From assembly GCF_008107685.1 (NCBI RefSeq), contig NZ_VIRF01000046.1, positions 1 to 45,060 on the forward strand: a stretch of DNA of 45,060 nt, given 5' to 3'. The stretch is from Novosphingobium sp. BW1 (GTDB taxonomy: Bacteria > Pseudomonadota > Alphaproteobacteria > Sphingomonadales > Sphingomonadaceae). Below are positions 25,521 through 34,023 of the stretch, one piece after another. The notes below the pieces were generated by a model that saw nothing but the letters and a program-made list of their open reading frames with translations, had not been told where the DNA came from and searched no databases. The first letter of the stretch is position 1. Each line of letters begins with the position of its first letter. The position numbers and the translations under genes are program-made.

Positions 25521-26435
25521 TCAGGCGACGAGGGGATCGGCGAGCACGGGCCGCGTCGCGGCCGCCTTCTCGACCATCGCGATCACCTCGGCGCGGCGCG
25601 CACCGACCAGCGGCTGGCGCGGGGGCAGAACACGCTCCGAACCACGGCCCATGACCTGCTCGGCCAGCTTGATCGACTGGACGAGGTCATGCTCGGCATC
25701 GAGGTGCAGGAGCGGCATGAACCAGCGGTAGATCTCCAGCGCCTTGGCGTGGTCGCCGCGCTGGAAGGCATTGACCAGTTCCACCGATTCGCGCGGGAAG
25801 GCGTTGGTAAGGCCCGAGACCCAGCCCTGCGCGCCCAGGTACAAACCTTCGAGCGCCACATCGTCGAGCCCGGCGAAGAGCACGAAACGATCGCCGCAGG
25901 CGTTCTTCACGTCGGTGAAGCGGCGGCTGTCAGGAGCCGATTCCTTGACCGCAACGATATTCCGCACATCGACCAGCGCTTCGAGCACCTCGGCGGTGAT
26001 CTGCGTGCGGTAGGCCGGCGGGTTGTTGTAGAGCATGATCGGCAGGCCGGTGTTGTCGGCAACGCCCTTGAAGTGGGCGACCAGCTCGTGCGGCTGGGGT
26101 ACGTAGACCATGGGCGGCAGCAGCATGAGGCCGTCCGCACCGATCTTCTCGGCCTGCTGGGCCCAGCGCGAGGCGCGGCGCACGTCGTATTCCGAAACGC
26201 CGGTAATGACGGGAACGCGTCCATTCACGGACTCGACGATACCGGTCAGGATCTCGACCTTTTCGTCGAATTCCAGCGAGTTGTTCTCGCCCACCGTGCC
26301 AAGGGCGATGACGCCCGTCACGCCGTCGCGAATGAGATCGTCCACGACGCGCTGCGTATCGGCGACGTCGATCGACAGATCCTCGCGCACCTGCGTGGTA
26401 ACGGCCGGGAAAACGCCCTTCCAATCAATTGACAT
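25521..26435 (-). CDS. DapA-family lyase, probable pyrroline-4-hydroxy-2-carboxylate deaminase
   Basis: A 304-residue TIM-barrel class I aldolase of the dihydrodipicolinate synthase family, with Schiff-base Lys K164 (IVAVKESAPD), Tyr Y136 (MLYNNPP) and loop GTVGEN (46-51). Biosynthetic DapA is not expected here. In hydroxyproline clusters the DapA-like member (HypD type) deaminates and dehydrates pyrroline-4-hydroxy-2-carboxylate to alpha-ketoglutarate semialdehyde. GAGGAAC precedes the ATG and operator site C is about 40 bases upstream. It is the first gene of the deaminase-epimerase-peptidase unit. Other keto-acid lyase activities are possible, but context favours this one. Confidence 0.85.
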   Translation of the reverse strand: MSIDWKGVFPAVTTQVREDLSIDVADTQRVVDDLIRDGVTGVIALGTVGENNSLEFDEKVEILTGIVESVNGRVPVITGVSEYDVRRASRWAQQAEKIGADGLMLLPPMVYVPQPHELVAHFKGVADNTGLPIMLYNNPPAYRTQITAEVLEALVDVRNIVAVKESAPDSRRFTDVKNACGDRFVLFAGLDDVALEGLYLGAQGWVSGLTNAFPRESVELVNAFQRGDHAKALEIYRWFMPLLHLDAEHDLVQSIKLAEQVMGRGSERVLPPRQPLVGARRAEVIAMVEKAAATRPVLADPLVA

Positions 26436-26472
26436 GAAAACTGTTCCTCAGGGGTCGGTTAGGTTAGTTGAA

Positions 26473-26488
26473 ATATCGTATACTATAT
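26473..26488. promoter_or_regulatory. Operator site C before the DapA-like gene
   Basis: ATATCGTATACTATAT, centred at 26480/26481, is a near-palindrome with one arm degenerate. It lies about 40 bases upstream of the deaminase start and shares ATATCGTATAC with sites D and E. Confidence 0.75.
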
Positions 26489-26540
26489 TACTTCTACCTT
26501 GGCAACGAGTCTTTTGCACATGCGAAAGCCCGACCCGGAC

Positions 26541-26576
26541 AAAAAAGGGGCCGCACCTTTCAACCGGTGCGGCCCC
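26541..26576 (-). terminator. Intrinsic terminator of the TonB receptor gene
   Basis: An 11-bp perfect stem GGGGCCGCACC/GGTGCGGCCCC (26547-26557, 26566-26576) is followed, in the minus direction, by six T (26541-26546). It lies just past the receptor stop, and the next operator and promoter come right after it. Confidence 0.9.
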
Positions 26577-26608
26577 TCCTATGGTTCGGTGCTAGGCCAG
26601 TGCGCGCA

Positions 26609-29338
26609 TCAGAAACGGAAGCGCACGCTGGACTGGATGGTGCGGGCAAGCGTGCGCACGCCCAGCGGCAGCAGCGCCTGGTTACCGTGGTAGCGGTACA
26701 CATCGTTACCCAGGATGTTCGACGCCTCGACCGAGAGGGTCATGAACTTCACAGGGGTGTAATTGATCGCCGCGTCCAGACGCTCGGTCGCGTCCTGATA
26801 GGGCGAATATTCCGGATTCTGGTTCCAGATCCCCATGCGGTAGGACGAACGGTAGTTGTAGGCCACGCGCGCGCTGAACTGCGGGGTGTCGTAGAACAGC
26901 GCGGCGTTCGCAGTCCACTTCGAGGTGTTGGGCGAATCGAAGGCACCCGGGAAATCCTCAGGGTAGGGATACTCGATGCGCGCCTTGAAGATGTGGCTGG
27001 CATTGAGGCTCACACCAAAGTTGCGCAGGATGCCCGGGGCAAAGTCGAAGAAGGTCTGCACTGTGCCTTCCAGGCCGATGAACGTGCCATCGCCCGCATT
27101 GCGCTGCATCTCGACGTAGCCGAAATCGGAATCGAAATCGTCAAGGTCGATGCCGTAGTTGAGCATCTCGGTCGCATCCGCATTGTTGCGGTCATAGTAC
27201 AGGAAGTTTGACGCCTTCTTGTAGTAGCCCGCCAGCGAGATCTGCCCGCCACGCCCGAAGTAGTATTCCGCACTCGCGTTGAACGACTGCTCGCGCTGCT
27301 GCTTGAGCGAGGGGTTTCCGGCGAAGACGATTGGCGGTGAGGCGCGCGTCTCGGCGAAATAGAAGGGACGCGAATTGTAGAAGCTGGGACGGAACACATT
27401 GGTGCTGTACGACAGGCGCAGCTGGACCTGTGGGTCGAAGTGCAGGATTGCAGTCGCGGTCGGCAGGATCGCGGCGTAGTTGCCCTTGCCCGGCGAGACC
27501 TGGACGATGTCGAGCCAGCCATTGTCCTCGTTGCCGGGACGGTAGTTGTAGCTGGTGGACGTGCCCCAGGTGTTGGTGAAGCGCGCACCAGCGAGGCCGT
27601 CGATGGGAATGCCCGCGAGCTCGAAGCCATAGTTGACCTGCGCGTAGGCCGCGAAGTTCTTCTCGTTCGATTTGAAGGTCTGGCCCTGATCGCTCGGCGG
27701 GTAGAGGCTGGAGAAGCGCTGCGCGTTGCCCGGATCGTACTGCTGAATGTACTCGCGGATCTCGGCGACGTTGGCGCGGGTGATCGCGCCCGGAATGCGG
27801 TACCACTCCATGGTCGAACCGCCGATGTCGGGTCCGATCATCGAGGCATCGCCAAAGCCCGGGAAGGTTTCGAAGGGCGCGAAGGTGCCATCGACGCGCG
27901 GGAAGCCGTCGCGGTAGCCGTAGTAACGATCCACCTTGCGCTGGTTGAAGCGGCCACCGACCTGCAGCGTGCGCAGAAAACCGTTGTCACCCAGCTCGAT
28001 CGTCATGTCGGCCTGGGCGGCGAATTCCTTGTTGTTCGAACCGCCGCGGTTGTCCTGGAAGCGGTCAACGACGTACTGCGAAGGATCGGTCAGGTCCACG
28101 TTGTTGAAGGCAATCGAGGGCGCGCCGCGGCTGTAGATGTCCGAATTGAAGTCGACGTTGGCCGACGTCAGGTTCTCGGGCCGCAGGATCGTCTCGACGA
28201 AGTAGTTGCCTTCATTCGACCAGTTGTACTGGACGCTGCCGTGCAGGGTAACCCGGTCGGAGTGCCAGTTGGCCTCGAAGTTGGTGGTGTAGAGATTGGA
28301 GTGGAACGAGTTGTACTGCGTGTCGATGCCCGCGGGCAGGCCGTTCTCGTTGCTTACCGTGGCCGAGGCGACGGTGCGCCCATCGTCCATCAGCACGACG
28401 TTGCTCAGGTCCTGGACCTGCATGTCCTGCACGTAGAGACGCTCAACCGAACGCTGTTCTCGCGAGCCCATGTAGCCGCCCTCGAAGACGAACTCGAGGT
28501 TGTCGGTGGGCTTCCACTGCAGCACGCCGTTAATGGAGGGGCGTTTAGTGTTGCCGTTCTCCAGCCCGTAGTACGCACGGTAGGGGATGACCCCCATGGA
28601 GCCATCGGGCAGTTCACGCTCGAAGGGCGATTCGCTCTCGATGTAGTTCTCGCGGTAGATCGTGCGGGTCCACGAGGCGTTCACGAGGAAGCCGATTTCG
28701 CCGATGCCGGTATCAAAACGATTGGCCAGCAGCAACGAGCCGTAGGGGCTGACCTTCTCGGAAATGTCGTCGTAGGACCCGCGCACGCTGCCCGCGATGG
28801 TCCATCCATCCTCGAGGTCGAAAGGACGGCGCAGCTCGACGTTGACGGTGCCCGCGATGCCGCCTTCGACCTGGTCGGCACTGCGGGTCTTGTAGACGTC
28901 GACCTGCTTCAGGAGTTCAGCCGGGATGTCCGCGAGGTTGAGCGAGCGCCCGTCACCCAGATTGGTCTGGTTGCCGTTGACCGTGGTCTGAATCTCGGAA
29001 AGACCGCGAATGGTGACGCTCTGCCCCTGCCCCCGCGCGCGGTCGATCTGGACGCCGGTCACGCGGGCAAGCGCTTCAACAACGTTGTTGTCGGGCAGCT
29101 TGCCCACGTCCTCGGCGACAACCGAGTCGACAATCTGCTTGGAGTTGCGCTTCTTGTCGGTGGCCTCCTCGACCGCCCCGCGCACGCCGTTGACGATGAT
29201 CGGATCATCGCCTTCCAGGCTGGTCGCGCCCTCGGTGACATCGGCTGCGGCCGCCTGCGCGACCATCGGCACCGACGCCATGGCAACCAGCGTCATTGCG
29301 CTCGTTACTTGCAGAAATCCCCTGAACCTCATTTTCAT
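26609..29338 (-). CDS. TonB-dependent receptor (TonB-Xanth-Caul type)
   Basis: A 909-residue outer-membrane receptor. It has a signal peptide (about 1-30), a TonB box-like DDPIIVNGVR, a plug (about 60-180, with VTGVQIDRARGQGQSVTIRG and DVYKTRSADQVEGGIAGTVN) and a 22-strand-type barrel ending in an aromatic (SVRFRF). The plug wording matches the Xanthomonas/Caulobacter/sphingomonad receptor family often tied to plant carbohydrate use. The likely cargo is arabinosylated or peptide fragments. Two in-frame ATGs (29338 and 29332) exist; GAAGGGGA fits the second better by spacing. Operator site D lies about 40 bases upstream and a strong terminator follows, so it is its own transcription unit. Confidence 0.9.
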   Translation of the reverse strand: MKMRFRGFLQVTSAMTLVAMASVPMVAQAAAADVTEGATSLEGDDPIIVNGVRGAVEEATDKKRNSKQIVDSVVAEDVGKLPDNNVVEALARVTGVQIDRARGQGQSVTIRGLSEIQTTVNGNQTNLGDGRSLNLADIPAELLKQVDVYKTRSADQVEGGIAGTVNVELRRPFDLEDGWTIAGSVRGSYDDISEKVSPYGSLLLANRFDTGIGEIGFLVNASWTRTIYRENYIESESPFERELPDGSMGVIPYRAYYGLENGNTKRPSINGVLQWKPTDNLEFVFEGGYMGSREQRSVERLYVQDMQVQDLSNVVLMDDGRTVASATVSNENGLPAGIDTQYNSFHSNLYTTNFEANWHSDRVTLHGSVQYNWSNEGNYFVETILRPENLTSANVDFNSDIYSRGAPSIAFNNVDLTDPSQYVVDRFQDNRGGSNNKEFAAQADMTIELGDNGFLRTLQVGGRFNQRKVDRYYGYRDGFPRVDGTFAPFETFPGFGDASMIGPDIGGSTMEWYRIPGAITRANVAEIREYIQQYDPGNAQRFSSLYPPSDQGQTFKSNEKNFAAYAQVNYGFELAGIPIDGLAGARFTNTWGTSTSYNYRPGNEDNGWLDIVQVSPGKGNYAAILPTATAILHFDPQVQLRLSYSTNVFRPSFYNSRPFYFAETRASPPIVFAGNPSLKQQREQSFNASAEYYFGRGGQISLAGYYKKASNFLYYDRNNADATEMLNYGIDLDDFDSDFGYVEMQRNAGDGTFIGLEGTVQTFFDFAPGILRNFGVSLNASHIFKARIEYPYPEDFPGAFDSPNTSKWTANAALFYDTPQFSARVAYNYRSSYRMGIWNQNPEYSPYQDATERLDAAINYTPVKFMTLSVEASNILGNDVYRYHGNQALLPLGVRTLARTIQSSVRFRF

Positions 29339-29370
29339 TCCCCTTCACCGGAGTATTCCTGTTACCCCTA

Positions 29371-29388
29371 TATATCGTATACGAACTA
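29371..29388. promoter_or_regulatory. Operator site D before the TonB receptor gene
   Basis: TATATCGTATACGAACTA holds a perfect 10-bp palindrome TCGTATACGA (29375-29384) in an AT-rich island. It lies about 37 bases upstream of the receptor start and is the most symmetrical of the six sites. Confidence 0.8.
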
Positions 29389-29476
29389 TAATATTTGGTA
29401 TGAGTCAAGGGATTTGTCATGCTTGAGAAACACGCTCCGGCATGTCTCATGCCCCGTAGATATCCTTGATTTTCAG

Positions 29477-29511
29477 AAAAATGGCGGAACCGGTGTGTCC
29501 AGCCCCGCCAT
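29477..29511 (-). terminator. Intrinsic terminator after the GH43 gene
   Basis: In the minus direction, ATGGCGG (29505-29511) pairs with CCGCCAT (29481-29487) and is followed by TTTTC (29477-29480). The loop is about 17 bases. It lies 43 bases beyond the GH43 stop and before the receptor promoter. Confidence 0.6.
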
Positions 29512-29553
29512 CTTCATGCTACCTTCAGGCAAAATTTTGTCCGGCAAATAGGA

Positions 29554-31164
29554 TCAGCCGCAGGGCTCCGGCGCCGGGGCGTCCGCCGCACGCGGACGTG
29601 GCAGCGCGGCCTTGGGCGCGAGTGCCTCGAACTCCTGCACGGCAAGGCCTGCGTGTTCGGAACCCTCGCCCGAGGCCTGCAGGACCGCGCGCAGGCACCG
29701 CGTGGTGACGGGCGCAAAGGCGACCTCCTGGAAACGGCCCGGCTGCGTGCCGTAGGGCCCCTCGGCCTTGACCGGCGCCCAGCCCTTGCTCGCCGCGTCC
29801 CAGTATTCGAGGTGCCAGCTTTTAGGCGGTGCAACGCCCACGGACGCACCGGCGGGCTGGTCGTTCCAGAACCACAGGCGCGCGCCGTTCAAAGTCACCG
29901 GCGTGTCCCAGGCATAGGAAATCCACTGGCTGGGCGGATTGTCCGGACGCCAGCTGCCCCACATCTCGGGCGGCAGCGGGTTGGCCCTGGCCATCCCGTC
30001 GTTGAGCGCGGCAATCCAGTACTGGACCGGAACGGGCGTGTTCGAGGCTCCTGGCGTCGCGGCGGCCGCCACGTTACGCGTGGGCACAGGCGCGGGGCCT
30101 TCGCGGCGGGTGGGCACGACCTCGCGGATGCGCGCCGGGCTGACACTGTCGTCCCACTCCATCGGGTCCAGCGCGACCGAGCGGCGGAAGTGCCCCCCCC
30201 CTTGCGCATCGGCGGTGTGGTAGGCGAGATACCACTGGTCCTTGAACTTGACCGCACCCGGGTGCGAGGTGGTGGAGGAGACGGGCCTCAGCACCACGCC
30301 ACGATAGGTCCAGGGCCCGAAGGGCGAAGGCGCCGAGCCATAGCCGATGCAGGCGTGGTAGACCGCCGGTGTGCAGTCGGAATCGGGGCCTGCCCGGTTG
30401 CCCGCGTAGAGCATGTAATACGTACCCTTGCGCTTCAGGATCCAAGGCGCCTCAAAGAAGCCGGTAAGCCCCGTGATCTCGCGCTCGGGCCCCTTGGTGT
30501 GGACCATGTCCTGTTCCAGCTCGATCCCGCGCACCTGCCCGAACGTGCCCCAGTAGAGGTACACCTTGCCATCGTCGTCGATGAGGACGGTGGGGTCGAT
30601 GTTCTGGATGTTGTTGGCCACCGGCACGCGCTGCGAGATGATCGGCCCTTCGGGGTGCGCGTCGCGCCAGGGGCCGGTCGGGCTGTCGGCCACGGCGACG
30701 CCGATCGCGAAGCGGTCCTTCGCGTCGGAATCCTTCTCCAGGACCGGCGCATAGAAGTAGTAGCGCCCATCTGCTCCGGGCACGATCTGGCCGGCGTAGG
30801 CGCGCCCTTCCTCGGCCCAGTCGAACACCGCATGAGGCCGCGCGATGGCCGGGTAATGCGTCCAGTCGCCCGAGGCTGGGTCCTTCGTGGTCAGCAATTG
30901 CCATTCGGGCATGATGAAGTCGTTGACCTCGGGCTCGGCCATGTCGCGTCCGGCGAGGATCCACAGCGCATCCTCGGCCACGAACGGGGCCGGGTCGGTC
31001 GAATAGTAGTCGCCGTCCGCCAGGATCGGGTTGCCAGGAACATGCAGTTCGCGCGGCGCAGGCACGGTGGCGGTGGTCGGCGCGCGGACGGGTGCCTGCT
31101 GTGCGCAGGCCGGCAGCGCCAGCGCGCTCGACAGGAGCGCGCCCACAAGAGCGGTACGTATCAT
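29554..31164 (-). CDS. GH43-family glycosidase with C-terminal carbohydrate-binding-like domain
   Basis: A 536-residue exported protein. The signal peptide ends near LALPACAQQ, where LPAC could be read as a lipobox. The GH43 five-bladed propeller spans about 40-350, with base D57 (YYSTDPAPF), pKa-modulating D190 (QNIDPTVL) and acid E238 (GFFEAPWI). A discoidin/F5-F8-like domain follows at about 380-520 (with SQWISYAWDTPVTLNGARLW). GH43 enzymes are alpha-L-arabinofuranosidases or beta-xylosidases. Removal of alpha-L-arabinofuranose caps from hydroxyproline arabinans fits the locus. The ATG at 31164 lies 4 bases after the DUF885 stop, with GAGGA upstream. It is the last gene of the GH127 operon. 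Confidence 0.85.
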   Translation of the reverse strand: MIRTALVGALLSSALALPACAQQAPVRAPTTATVPAPRELHVPGNPILADGDYYSTDPAPFVAEDALWILAGRDMAEPEVNDFIMPEWQLLTTKDPASGDWTHYPAIARPHAVFDWAEEGRAYAGQIVPGADGRYYFYAPVLEKDSDAKDRFAIGVAVADSPTGPWRDAHPEGPIISQRVPVANNIQNIDPTVLIDDDGKVYLYWGTFGQVRGIELEQDMVHTKGPEREITGLTGFFEAPWILKRKGTYYMLYAGNRAGPDSDCTPAVYHACIGYGSAPSPFGPWTYRGVVLRPVSSTTSHPGAVKFKDQWYLAYHTADAQGGGHFRRSVALDPMEWDDSVSPARIREVVPTRREGPAPVPTRNVAAAATPGASNTPVPVQYWIAALNDGMARANPLPPEMWGSWRPDNPPSQWISYAWDTPVTLNGARLWFWNDQPAGASVGVAPPKSWHLEYWDAASKGWAPVKAEGPYGTQPGRFQEVAFAPVTTRCLRAVLQASGEGSEHAGLAVQEFEALAPKAALPRPRAADAPAPEPCG

Positions 31165-31168
31165 GGTG

Positions 31169-32956
31169 TCATTCCTCGTCGGGATAGGGGCCCACACCGC
31201 CGTCGGCGATGAGCTGGTCGACGCGCGCGTCGATGAGCGGAAGCGGCACCGAGCCGATCTCCAGCACGGCATCGTGGAATGCGCGGATGTTGAACTTCTC
31301 GCCCAGCGCCTCCTTCGCCTTGGCGCGTGCTTCAAGGAAGGCCAGTTCACCCATGTAATAGCTGAGCGCCTGCCCGGGCCAGGAGATATAGCGGTCGACC
31401 TCGGTCTCGATCTCGTGGTTGGAAAGCGCGGTGTTTTTGCGCAGGTAGTCCTGCGCCTGTTCGCGGGTCCAGCCCTTGGCGTGGATGCCGGTGTCGACCA
31501 CCAGCCGCGAGGCGCGCCAGGCCTGGTAGCTCAGCATCCCGAACAGGTCGTAGGGCGTCTCGTACATGTCCATGTCCTCGCCCAGCGCCTCGCAGTAGAG
31601 CGCCCAGCCCTCGCCATAGGCCGAGAGGTACGTGTCGCGCCGGAAGGCGGGAAGCGCGGTGTTCTCGGCCGCGAGCGGCATCTGGAAGGCATGGCCCGGC
31701 GCGCTTTCGTGCAGGGTCAGGGCGACCTGCGAATAGAACGGGCGTGAGGGCAGGTCGTAGGTATTGACGAGATAGATACCGGGACCACCGCGCCCGCCGG
31801 TGTAGAAGGGCGCGATATCATCGGGCACCGGCTTGATCGCAAAGCGGCTGCGCGGCAGGCGCCCGAAGAACTGCGAGGCCTTGCCGTCAAAGCTCTTCGC
31901 GATCCAGGCCGCGCGATGGAGGAGCTCCTCGGGGGTCTTGGGATAGAATTGCGGATCGGTGCGCAGGTGCTCGAAGAATTCGCCCAGCGTGCCCTCGAAG
32001 CCGACCTTGCGCATGACATCATCCATGCGCGCACGGATCCGGGCCATCTCGGAGAGGCCAAGCTGGTGGATCTCCTCGGGGGTCCTCTCCAGCGTCGTGA
32101 ACTCGCGGATCTTGGAGAGGTAGTAGGCGCGCCCGTCAGGCAGTTTGTCCGCGCCAATCGTGGTGCGCGCGGCAGGCGCGTACTCATTGCGCAGGAAGGC
32201 GAGCAGCTTGCCATGCGCAGGGATCACGTCGGCACGGAGCACGCGCAGCGCTTCCGCCTCGATCTGGGTGCGGGTGGCTTGGGGAATCGTGTCGGGCAGA
32301 TCGGCAAAGGGGGTGAAGAAGACGTTCTCTTCGCTCGCCCCTGCCGCGATCACCTGTGCGATGCCGTCATCACGCCCCGCCAGCGTGACGCGCGGCGCGG
32401 TGAAGCCCCGCGCAATCCCGGCGCGCATGTTGACGATCTGCTGGTCGTAGTAGCGCGGGATGTCGCTCAGCATATTCAGCATCGCGCGCGCGCCCGGCTC
32501 ATCCTTCACAGGTTCGCGCACGCGGCTGGCAAGGCTGCCCCAGAAACTGGTGTCGGCGTTAAAGGGCTTTTCATAGTCGCGGTACTGCTGCGCGGTCAGC
32601 AGCGCGTCGATCTGATTGGCGTAGACCGCATAATTGATCCGGTTCTCACGCGAAAGCGCGGCGGTGTCGATGGCGGAGAGCTTCGCCTGGACCTTGCTCC
32701 AGCGCGCCAGCTTTTGCGCCTGCGCCTTGGCCCCGACATCGGGCAGCGCCGGGGTATCCTGCGGGTTGTCCTCGTCCGGCCCCCACAAGGAGCGGCGCCA
32801 CTCCCATTCGCTTGTATAAAGCGCTTCGAACGCCGCGTCGGCAGCCGATGCACTTTCCTGCCCGGCTTCGGCGGGCACAGCGGCCTCAGTCGGCAGCGGC
32901 GCCATTGCCAGTGTCGTTGCCACCAGAAGCAGCGCGCGCAGGGCCGGTCGTTGCAT
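31169..32956 (-). CDS. Exported DUF885 putative zinc metallopeptidase
   Basis: A 595-residue protein with an N-terminal signal peptide (about 1-26). Its DUF885 fold is mainly helical. The zinc-binding HESAPGH (H416, E417, H422) and the downstream EGWALY Glu (E449) form a gluzincin-like site. DUF885 proteins are widespread, and some act as peptidases; substrates are poorly defined. The start at ATG 32956 lies inside the 3' end of the upstream reductase gene, a 71-bp overlap in another frame. Its place between the reductase and GH43 genes suggests it cuts Pro/Hyp-rich peptides, an inference from context only. Confidence 0.82.
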   Translation of the reverse strand: MQRPALRALLLVATTLAMAPLPTEAAVPAEAGQESASAADAAFEALYTSEWEWRRSLWGPDEDNPQDTPALPDVGAKAQAQKLARWSKVQAKLSAIDTAALSRENRINYAVYANQIDALLTAQQYRDYEKPFNADTSFWGSLASRVREPVKDEPGARAMLNMLSDIPRYYDQQIVNMRAGIARGFTAPRVTLAGRDDGIAQVIAAGASEENVFFTPFADLPDTIPQATRTQIEAEALRVLRADVIPAHGKLLAFLRNEYAPAARTTIGADKLPDGRAYYLSKIREFTTLERTPEEIHQLGLSEMARIRARMDDVMRKVGFEGTLGEFFEHLRTDPQFYPKTPEELLHRAAWIAKSFDGKASQFFGRLPRSRFAIKPVPDDIAPFYTGGRGGPGIYLVNTYDLPSRPFYSQVALTLHESAPGHAFQMPLAAENTALPAFRRDTYLSAYGEGWALYCEALGEDMDMYETPYDLFGMLSYQAWRASRLVVDTGIHAKGWTREQAQDYLRKNTALSNHEIETEVDRYISWPGQALSYYMGELAFLEARAKAKEALGEKFNIRAFHDAVLEIGSVPLPLIDARVDQLIADGGVGPYPDEE

Positions 32957-33980
32957 GGGTCTTGCCTTTTTGCAGGAGGTCGAGAAGTTCAGCGTGGAAG
33001 GCGGCCGGGATACGAAGGCCCCTCTCCATGGTTTCGCGGCGCGCGGCGATGCGCCGGGCCCCCGGGAGGCGCGCACCCTGCCCTTCGATTGCCGCGAACA
33101 TGGTCTCGCCGTGCGCCAGGTATTCCTCGACACGGTCGCCGAGGAAGCCCGCCGGATCGATCGCGATGAGAAGTTCGCCGCCCAAGGGCGAGCCCCCGCG
33201 CCCGGCATCGCTCGCGAGCGATTGCGCGCTGGTCATGTCGCCGATGAGCGGCCCCGCGATCAGTTCCACCATGGCCGCCAGCGCCGAGCCCTTGTGCCCG
33301 CCGAAGGTGCGCATCGCCCCGTCGAGGACGGCCTTGGCGTCGGTCGTCTCGCGCCCCTCGGCGTCATAACCCCAATCGGCGGGCACAGGCTTGCCCGCAC
33401 GCCGGTGCAGTTCGATGTCGCCGCGCGCGATGACGGTGGTGGCAAAATCGAAGACGAAGGGCTCACGCCCGGGCCGGGGCCAGGCGAACGCGATGGGGTT
33501 GGTTCCAAAGACCGGCTGGGTGCCGCCCGCCGGAGCGACCCAGGCGTGGTTGGGGGTGAAGGCGAACGCCACCAGCCCCTCGCGCGCCAGCGCCTCGACC
33601 TCGGGCCAGAGCGCGGCAAAGTGGACGACGTTGTTGAGCGCCATCGCGGCCACGCCCTTGGCCCGCGCCTTTTCCACCAGCAGCGGCAGACCCCGCGCGA
33701 AGGGGAGCTGGGCAAAGCCCCCCTTCCCGTCCACCCGCACCAGCGCCGGGGCAGGCTCGCTCACCTCAGGCTCGGCGTCGGGCGTGACCACGCCCTTCTC
33801 CACCGAAGCGGCCGCCACCAGCAGGCGGTAGAGGCCGTGCGAGGTACACCCGTCGCGCTCACCCGCCACCATTGTCGCGGCGACGGCGGCGGCGTGATCG
33901 GGCGCCAGGCCCCAGGCCTCCAGCACGTCGCGCGCCAGGGCATCGGCCTCCTCGAGGGTCAGGTCTACGGTATCGGTCAT
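32886..33980 (-). CDS. Ldh2/DpkA-family reductase, probable delta-1-pyrroline-2-carboxylate reductase
   Basis: A 364-residue NAD(P)-dependent enzyme of the malate/L-lactate dehydrogenase-2 fold, with GERDGCTSHGLYR (catalytic-type H48), VVHFAALWPEVEALAREGLV, PVFGTNPIAFAWPRPG and TFGGHKGSALAAMVEL. As I remember Pseudomonas DpkA, which reduces piperideine- and pyrroline-2-carboxylate to pipecolate and L-proline, these stretches are strikingly similar. In this locus it could rescue pyrroline-2-carboxylate arising from 3-hydroxyproline or D-proline. It is the second gene of the GH127 operon, 43 bases after it, and its end overlaps the DUF885 start. A different 2-hydroxyacid substrate is the alternative. 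Confidence 0.8.
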   Translation of the reverse strand: MTDTVDLTLEEADALARDVLEAWGLAPDHAAAVAATMVAGERDGCTSHGLYRLLVAAASVEKGVVTPDAEPEVSEPAPALVRVDGKGGFAQLPFARGLPLLVEKARAKGVAAMALNNVVHFAALWPEVEALAREGLVAFAFTPNHAWVAPAGGTQPVFGTNPIAFAWPRPGREPFVFDFATTVIARGDIELHRRAGKPVPADWGYDAEGRETTDAKAVLDGAMRTFGGHKGSALAAMVELIAGPLIGDMTSAQSLASDAGRGGSPLGGELLIAIDPAGFLGDRVEEYLAHGETMFAAIEGQGARLPGARRIAARRETMERGLRIPAAFHAELLDLLQKGKTHATTGPARAASGGNDTGNGAAAD

Positions 33981-34023
33981 GGAAAGGATGCGGGCCTTGT
34001 TCGTGGCAGCCTGCAGGCTGCGG

